The notes under the pieces: model-generated
The model's database searches: none
What the model saw: only the letters and a program-made list of their open reading frames with translations
What the model was told of the DNA's origin: nothing
Source: Avena insularis
Taxonomy: Eukaryota; Streptophyta; Magnoliopsida; Poales; Poaceae
NCBI GenBank assembly: GCA_023614405.1
Contig: CM042690.1
Coordinates: 524,536,293-524,600,292 of the forward strand
Length of the DNA stretch: 64,000 nucleotides
Reading direction: 5' to 3'
Program-made: the position numbers and the translations under genes
In this document: positions 56,271 to 64,000 of the stretch, piece after piece
Layout: each line of letters starts with the position of its first letter
How positions within the stretch are numbered: position 1 is the stretch's first letter

Positions 56271-58125
56271 TGTTGGGGATCGGTGCGGAAAACAAAAAAA
56301 TTCCTACGACGAAACCCCAGCAACTAGCCTAGGATCTATCTATGTAGTAATGCGGTAACGGCCGATGCGTAGAGAATACATACCCTTGTAGACCGTACGC
56401 GGTTAACGTTCCGCTGGGAATGTGGTTGATATAGTCGTATTCGAAGCCGACCTCAAGGTCGCGAAGCTCCTCACAGGTCACCCCTTCCTCCTTCTTGATC
56501 TTCATCATCTTGATCATGCAACAGCTCCGGCTCACGATATTTAAGCGCCCCAAGTGTTGCGCCTTGTGTCTTCGTACACATCCGGTGCATGATAAGACCT
56601 CCGGCTCTCTGATCCCGCCGGGAGTGCAGAAGTTGATATCCGGCTAGGAATCCCTGCAAGCTGGACATCTGCAGTGTGCCTCGATCGCACAGCCCAGACT
56701 TGGGGCCATGGTCACAAGGTATAGAGAGAGGGAGGGAGAAAGTCAACCAAAGGACTTCTCAAGTTGTGTGTCTCATCCCACCCATGGGCACCCCTTTATA
56801 TAGGGGGAGGGGTGTGCCCTCCCCTTTGGGTTTCCCATGTGGGACTAAACAAGGGAGAGAGGGGGGAGGCGCATGGGCCTTCATGGGCCGCTGGCCAGGG
56901 GTGGGCCCCACCCCACGCACAGCCCTAGGCTGGCCGGGTGGGCCCCCTTGAGGTGCCTGGGCCTTGGCCCTTTAGCCCTTGGCCCTTTCCTCCTCCGGTT
57001 TTCCCTCATGGGCCCTATTTCCCTAGGAAGTTTGGCCCATTAGTGGAATAACTCTTCAAATTAGATTTTAATATTATATTTAATATTAATTACACTAATT
57101 AATATATAGATACATATTACAAAATCCATCTTGACCCGAAACACCTTTCGGTTCCCCTTCGATTTCCTCCGAACGACTTCGGATCTTTCTCGAAATGATT
57201 TCGGTCCTTTATTCTTTCTCCAAACAACTTCAGATCTCTCTGTGGAACGATTCCGGCTTTCTCTCTTTCTCTATTGTGATTCCGTCTTATGAATGATCGC
57301 TCTCATCGTACCCTTAAGTGTATCCTCTCACGGCTCGGAAATGCTCTAGACATGATCTGTATCAATGATCAACAGAGGGACCAGGGATGTCCATGTGACC
57401 CCTATGCATTCCTGATGACAATGTCGTTTGAACCGTCTAAATGTAGCATCCTCTTCCTTTTGTTTCTTGATAATACTTGTCCGAGATCCGATCATTGGTA
57501 TCCCATACCTTGTTCAATCTCGTTCACAACAAGTTCTATTTTCTTGTTACCGTGATATTACATCCCCGTGACCTAGTCACATGTTGCAACATTTATGGAT
57601 GTAATCTCACCAAGCCGGCCGTATGTATCTTTACCCGTCATGTGGGTGAACAAATCCCGGTCTTGCAGTCACATGTCATCTACTGTTCCTTCGGAATACC
57701 CAACATACACCTTTATGGCCACCGTATTACCAGATGACGGTTGATGCAGTCTAAGCAGCCTAGGGAAACAATGAGTAATATGAGCTCACGGTCTAAGGAG
57801 GAGTCTAGGTATAGTTGTTGCAACAATGAACTAGATGACTTGATTGTGTTGCAATCCTTCGAGGAATGTCCAATCACATCATTCTCCAATGATATGATCT
57901 CGTTGCCAGTCGGCATAAATGCCCATGATCTTGAAACCCAGATCATCTTCGTGACCAACGAGCTAGTATGAATAGAGGCTACTAGGGACATGGTTGTTTC
58001 ATACCACACCTGTACCAATGTTTCTACTTGGCACAGTTATAGCACAATATGAAACTATTATAAACTAATTGAGATATGATAATAAAAACCTATTTCTTAT
58101 TTGCATCTAGGGCATATCTCCTTCA
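56271..58125 (-). repeat. 3' LTR of the second family A copy
   Basis: 1855 bp. On the + strand it starts TGTTGGGGATCGGTGC and ends GGCATATCTCCTTCA. A TATA box (TATATAAAGG on the - strand) lies near 56,793-56,802. Confidence 0.93.
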
Positions 58126-58136
58126 GTCTCCCACTT
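58126..58136 (-). promoter_or_regulatory. Polypurine tract, second family A copy
   Basis: AAGTGGGAGAC on the - strand, directly before the 3' LTR. Confidence 0.85.
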
Positions 58137-58445
58137 GCACTAGAGTACAAATAAACTAGCTTGCATTTTACTCATATAAACCATATGCCATATGCGTTTA
58201 CAGATCATGCATGCTCATGGGAAACGTCATGTCCATGTTCTGTTTTACCACATCATTATGTCTTTTGCAAATCGTTAATGTCTTCCTAATTTTGACATTC
58301 ACACCATTATCTTATAATGGGTCGAAGTATTTGTTTAGCAACAAAGCGAGACTTTTGTTTCTAGTGTTTATGATGACGGTCGTTTTCACCGTTGTCATCT
58401 AAACTTCGAAACACACTTTGCTATCCTTTGTGTATATACTATAGT

Positions 58446-58540
58446 CATGGCAGCAGAACGAGGCCGGATTCCAGGAGCTTACAGTGACGTTAGATCAACC
58501 TCGAGGGCTTTCTCATGGGCACTGGGCCCTGGGACACATC
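58446..58540 (-). other. 95-bp conserved block, second family A copy
   Basis: On the - strand it reads GATGTGTCCCAGGGCCCAG to GGCCTCGTTCTGCTGCCATG. The palindrome here is GGGCCC rather than GGGCACAGTGCCC. Confidence 0.6.
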
Positions 58541-60977
58541 ATTCTACGTTAAAAGCGAACTAGCCCCGCCATAACATTATACAGCACATTATATGTAGCA
58601 TTTATACTTCTATATCTATGTAGATCCTAGTGCATGAAATGCATCTATGCCACTTACATTGCTTCTTGCCACTTAAGTACAAACTTAATTCTGGTTCAGT
58701 GATCAACTCACGAATCACTTAAAGACATGTTCTTACAGTTAAGACTTTGTCCTACCAACCAGAACTTCGGGTCACATTACGTCGAGTATACAACATGGTT
58801 TTATGGAAGAACCTATGACTGAGGCATAGGAGATGCAACACATCTCTTTCTTTCAACCATAGTTGCAATACTCAATGCTTCATACAGTAAGAACTTCCTT
58901 CTTACTTTGCTCCATTATGAGCTACTTCAGAATCTTTCTTAGGACATTCTGAACATCTTTCAGAATCAAGTCCAGGAAGCATTCTACATTTAGTGTTTAT
59001 TAAACTCACAAATCTATCTTGATAGATCTTATTGTTTAATAACTTCAACTTCATCCTAATTTATCTAACTTAAATATTATTAACACCAATCATATCATAC
59101 ATATGTCGTCCACATATCACAAAATGATTTCACGCTCCCATTCAAATATGACATTCATGTTTGAGATCCAGGGATTTCACTAAGCTCCCACTCAAATATG
59201 ACATTCATGTTTAATATCCAGGGATTTCACTTAGCTCCCACTCAAAATATGTCAGCTACATATTATGAATTAGCCAAGCTGATTTGCTCCCACTCAAGTC
59301 TAGGTCCTCTCGATAATCTTGGACATTCCAAAATTCTTTGATCATTATCAATTTGAGATTTCCAATTACGAGACTTCAATATCCATATATTTCTAGTGTA
59401 AATGCAAAAGACTTAAGCATCACTACTGTTGTAGTCAACTCCTTGAATTTGTCCAAACTTGTGACAAATCGAGCTTTTGTCATTTATTAAGTTTCATTTC
59501 ATTCTTATGACTTTGCAGTCATTCAGAAATATCAAGTAAACTTCTTTACTTTAATAAGATCAAGTAACATGTTACTTTGCAATCTCAAATGTAACTTAAT
59601 ATAGGATTTTATGACTCATAGTCATTTCTCGCACTCAGGTCCATCACGCTTCTTTGTAATTCGTAGGTATGTCTTGTTCAAAACATGACAAGTGAATCAA
59701 TAATACAATTCCACAAACTTGTAGAATATATAGTTGAATCCTACTTGCTTTAGTAAAAGTATTTACTTGAAACTTTATGATCATCATCATTAGTTTCTCC
59801 TCTATTTGTAGAGTTTGGATTCACGAAACAAATTCCGCTGCGCCACTCAACAATCCGGAGGTAAGGTCAAATACCTTGTTTTGATCTTTTACTTTCTTCC
59901 ACCTGTATCTTCATCAAGACACATCAACTTAGGACAACAGCAGGTTTTCCCCTTATGGATGATGCATTCATAGCTTCCTAAGAATGCTCTACAAAGACTT
60001 GTTTATTTGCCATGATTTCGACTTATCAAAATCTCCAGAAACTCGAACATGCCATAACGCTTATGGTGTTGTTTCCACGAATCTTTAGATGTTCCTTTGT
60101 ATTTCAAATGAGTGTTTGCTTATTTTGATCTTTAACTCTAAACGATAACTACAACCCCGATAAGAGATAATATGTATCTAATACAAAATGATGTTTAGAC
60201 ATTTCAACATAGTTTGAATTCGTCCAGTTATCATAATTTGTGAAACATCTTTCACAAGTTCCTTTTATGCTAAACTTAACTTGAATACTTTAGTCATGTC
60301 GATCAAATCGAAGAGACTTGTTAATTCAGTCAATTCAACATCCCATTTAGTTATGAACTCATTTGAACAATTCAAATCGTTTCAAAGTCATGTATCATTA
60401 AGTAAATACACTTATTCACTTAAGTCCACAATAAATGATTTCCACTACTTGTTGAAAATATGATACATCATTATGTATAAGTTTCAACATTTCTTCGCAT
60501 ATCACCGTTTTACCATAATGCGGAGTTTTAGTCATTCTGCCCGAGAGGCATGGTTTTGCAAAGTTTCTAGATTAAGCATCTAGGACCCCGATCTTTCATA
60601 GAGAACCTGCAATAACCAAAATGACTTAAACTATAGTGTCATTTCATTATTAAACTTTGGATATCTTTTAGCATTCTAATCCTTTATAAATGTTTAAACT
60701 ATTATCATTAACATAGTGATGAGAATAACTTATTTATAATCATAATGTGACCATAAGGTATTATTCATAAGAATAGTACAAACTGGTTTGTAAATTGTTC
60801 ATATGAATAATCGTCTCGCCAAAAGCAAGACACACAAACTAGGATTACAAATTATATTCAAGTCCACTAATCCAAATGATAATCTTTGAGGAAATTGGTG
60901 ATGTCGGCCATCAACTAATTTGCTTGCCGTCATCAAGTCACGTTGCCTCAAAGCCAGCAATTCTCAAGCAGATCATC

Positions 60978-61072
60978 CTGTTTTCACAAAGCACGACAAG
61001 TATCAAATGCTTTGCAAATTGCAACGAGTTTTGCAAGAACCACATTTATAACTTTGTATATCTTACATATAC
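60978..61072 (-). other. GT-AG intron-like segment, second family A copy
   Basis: 95 bp. GAAAAG|GTATATGTAAG at the donor and GTGAAAACAG|GATG at the acceptor on the - strand. Confidence 0.5.
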
Positions 61073-62591
61073 CTTTTCATCAATGACCTCCATTGCAATC
61101 AAGCCCTTCTAAGAGTTCTTAACTCTGATGCAAGATCGCTAAGTGTTTTTCCAAATATTCTATTTTCATCCATGATGGAGGAAAACCCATCCAACGGCTC
61201 ATACTCTATGTGCCTTATTCTGCATAATACAAAATGTAGCCCAACTCTCCATCGAATGGAGAATGGCTTATTGGATGATTATGGAGAAAACACAAACATT
61301 GCAGAGTCATCAAATTATCTCCTAATGGTTATTGTGTCAAGAAAAGAAGATCATCTTTTACGAGGATATCCCTCAGGCGTGGGTATTAATCTATGAAGTT
61401 GAACCCTTTTGCTAAGCTCCAAATCATGCAATATATTCTCATGGTCGCAAAGGACCTCAATGGGATAGGCTAAGATCTACTAAGATTTTTGCAAACAGAC
61501 ATCTAGACTAAGTTCATAATTAGAGATCAATTTATGATTGGTCTCCACTAAAACGGTCATTCCCTAGACGATTTTAGTGATCGCATGATCCCTATCCTCT
61601 GCACCTCCCCCGATCATCACGGACATCAGTGCATTATCAAAGGTAGACATTCAATAATGCCAATCACATCATCCATGTGACTCATGCTCAATCTTTCGTT
61701 CTCTTGTGTTCCGAGGCCATGTCTGTACATGCTAGGCTCGCCAAATCTAACTTGTGTGTATTCGCTGTGCAACATGGCTTACACTCACTGTATACGAACG
61801 TAGATATGTCTGACACCCAGGCCTGTAACCCTGGATCGCCTCATACCGAAGAACTTTTTTGGTGGTGCACACACAAGGGGAACACAGAACATTGGAATTA
61901 AATAGGGATTATCTTATTTGCTACCGTTGAGTATCTAAATACTAGCACATAATAAGATGTAAAAACTGGTATCAACATCATATGTATAATATGATATGAT
62001 ATGGTCTTTCTTGCGCCTTGATCTCCATCGAGCGCTCCGGCATGATCTCCATCGTGCCCTTGGTTTTACGCCAAGTCCACGACGCCTTCACCAGGTCGTT
62101 CATCGAAACAATGACTATTACTATACTACTTAGTAACAGAAAAGTAAACTACTTTACCTTCGTAGCGACCAGTGCCATATCATAATCACATGCCCCCTAC
62201 AAAATAAAGTTAGACGCCTCTACTTTATCTATTGCAAGTTTTACGTGGTTGTTAGGGCTTTCGCACTAGAACCGTTTCTAAACTACGAACTTTCCAACCA
62301 CAACATGGATCCCACAGTTGTCTCTATTACACCCCTTTCGGGGCCCTCCGTTGTAAATGCTATATCAACTATCGAATGAGAGACAGACACCCGCTAGCCA
62401 CTTATACGGTACAAGCCGTATGTTGAGTGTGGAACCAGTCTCGCGTATGAATACGCGTAAGGTCGGTCCGGGCCGCTTCATCAAACAATACCGCGATATA
62501 AACAAGTACACGTTAGAGGCTAACAACTAAGGGATCAATACCCGCACAAAACATGTGTGTACTGGCCGTACAGCACTCCTACGCATAGATC

Positions 62592-62604
62592 GGCTCTGAT
62601 ACCA
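62592..62604 (-). promoter_or_regulatory. Primer binding site, second family A copy
   Basis: TGGTATCAGAGCC on the - strand, one base inside the 5' LTR end (62606); initiator-Met tRNA type. Confidence 0.93.
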
Positions 62605-62605
62605 A

Positions 62606-64000
62606 TGTTGGGGATCGGTGCGGAAAACAAAAAAATTTCTACGACGGAACCCCAGAAACTAGCCTAGGATCTATCTATGTAGTAATGCGGTAACGGCCGA
62701 TGCGTAGAGAATACATACCCTTGTAGACCGTACGCGGTTAACGTTCCGCGGGGAACGTGGTTGATGTAGTCGTACTCGAAGCCGACCTCAAGGTCGTGAA
62801 GCTCCTCGCAGGTCACCCCTTGCTCCTTCTTGATCTTCATCATCTTCATCATGCAACAGCTCTGGCTCACGACATTTAAGCGCCCCAAGTGTTGCGCCTC
62901 GTGTCTTCGTACACATCCGGTGCATGATGAGACCTCCGGCTCCCCGATCCCGCCGGGAGTGGGGAAGTTGATATCCGGCTAGGAATCCCTGCAGCGCAAC
63001 GGCATACTGCAGGTGTGCCTCGATCGCACAGCCCAGACTTGGGGAAATGGTCACAAGGTATAGAGAGAGGGAGGGAGAAAGTCAACCAAAGGACTTCTCA
63101 AGTTGTGTGTCTCATCCCACCCATGGGCACCCCTTTATATAGGGGGAGGGGTGTGCCCTCCCCTTTGGGTTTCCCATGTGGGACTAAACAAGGGAGAGAG
63201 GGGGGAGGCGCATGGGCCTTCATGGGACGCCGGCCAGGGGTGGGCCCCACCCCACGCATAGCCCTAGGCTGGCCGGGTGGGCCCCCTTGAGGTGCCTGGG
63301 CCTCGGCCCTTTAGCCCTTGGCCCTTTCCTCCTCCGGTTTTCCCTCATGGGCCCTATTTCCCTAGGAAGTTTGGCCCATTAGTGGAATAACTCTTCAAAT
63401 TAGATTTTAATATTATATTTAATATTAATTACACTAATTAATATATAGATACATATTACAAAATCCATCTTGACCCGAAACACCTTTCGGTTCCCCTTCG
63501 ATTTCCTCCGAACGACTTCGGATCTTTCCCGAAATGATTTCGGTCCTTTATTCTTTCTCCAAACAACTTCGGATCTCTCTGTGGAACGATTCCGGCTTTC
63601 TCTCTTTCTCTATTGTAATTCCGTCTTACGAATGATTGCTCTCATCGTACCCTTAAGTGTATCCTCTCACGGCTCGGAAATGCTCTAGACATGATCTGTA
63701 TCAATGATCAACAGAGGGACCAGGGATGTCCATGTGACCCCTATGCATTCCTGATGACAATGTCGTTTGAACCGTCTAAATGTAGCATCCTATTTCTTTT
63801 GTTTCTCGATACAACTTGTCTGAGATCCGATCATTGGTATCCCATACCTTGTTCAATCTCGTTCACAACAAGTTTTGTTTTCTTGTTACCGTGATATTAC
63901 ATCCCCATGACCTAGTCACATATTGCAACATTTATGGATGTAATCTCACCAAGCCGGCCGTATGTATCTTTACCCGTCATGTGGGTGAAAAAATCCCGAT
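62606..64000 (-). repeat. 5' LTR of the second family A copy, cut by the window edge
   Basis: 1395 of about 1855 bp are visible. It aligns with 56271 onward with a few percent of differences. Confidence 0.93.

Larger units (their letters stand above)
58137..62591 (-). pseudogene. Decayed gag-pol interior, second family A copy
   Basis: The RT centre YVDDI (TATGTGGACGACATA on the - strand) is at 59102-59116. Upstream of it the Ser-Gly-Ser stretch GAGTGGGAG occurs about four times between 59,120 and 59,300 with the same surrounding text, an expansion of what is a duplication in the left copy. The intron-like segment is at 60978-61072 and the 95-bp block at 58446-58540. The leader runs from the PBS to about 61,400. 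Confidence 0.7.
56271..64000 (-). mobile_element. Family A copia-type element, second copy (runs off the window)
   Basis: Order on the - strand: 5' LTR (from beyond 64000 to 62606), PBS, interior (62605-58126), purine tract, 3' LTR (58125-56271). The interior is the same family as 1-2843. The two LTRs are about 95% identical by eye over the part that can be compared. The interior has no open frame above about 80 codons. Confidence 0.93.

Overview
The window looks like intergenic DNA from a large grass genome, most likely Triticeae or a close Pooideae relative. It holds nested LTR retrotransposons of BARE/Angela-like Ty1/copia type, Athila-like and Tat/Retand-like Ty3/gypsy elements, a Stowaway MITE and decayed receptor-kinase fragments. 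I see no intact host gene, no tRNA or rRNA gene and no CRISPR array. Family names rest on motif recognition by eye, not on a database search.

Layout. 1-6480: 3' part of a copia element (here 'family A', + strand), with a solo LTR of family B (3492-5276, TSD TATCA) inside its LTR. 6481-8326: two abutting kinase pseudogenes on the - strand, from two different receptor-kinase families; the A LTR ends inside the first. 8327-13057: mostly unassigned, with a full-length Stowaway MITE at 10656-10912. 13058-20952: a complete but dead gypsy element ('G') with TSD CCTAG, 480-bp LTRs and the order gag-PR-RT-RH-second RH-IN. 22330-30288: two copies of an Athila-like element ('D') facing each other (LTR>PBS>gag> ... 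<gag<PBS<LTR). 30331-31693: LTR of another gypsy element ('E'). 32925-49350: copia element C (- strand), split by a complete copia element B (39349-47466, + strand, TSD ACTTA). 49351-56270: a tandem duplication, an LTR-like stretch, a GC-rich LINE-like element and the end of a short-LTR copia element. 56271-64000: a second family A copy (- strand) that runs off the window.

How the parts work together. A, B and C share LTR architecture, an initiator-Met-type PBS and (A and B) the same purine tract, so they form one BARE/Angela-like group. Pol has decayed to recognisable RT scraps. B keeps an open gag-like frame followed by a 98-bp GT-AG segment that both A copies also keep. A and B also share a 95-bp block near the 3' end that is about 93% identical. 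These features suggest a gag-bearing, pol-less parasite lineage that depends on a helper element. G is dead through many stops that are all explainable by C>T or G>A transitions, plus frameshifts and loss of a catalytic integrase Asp.
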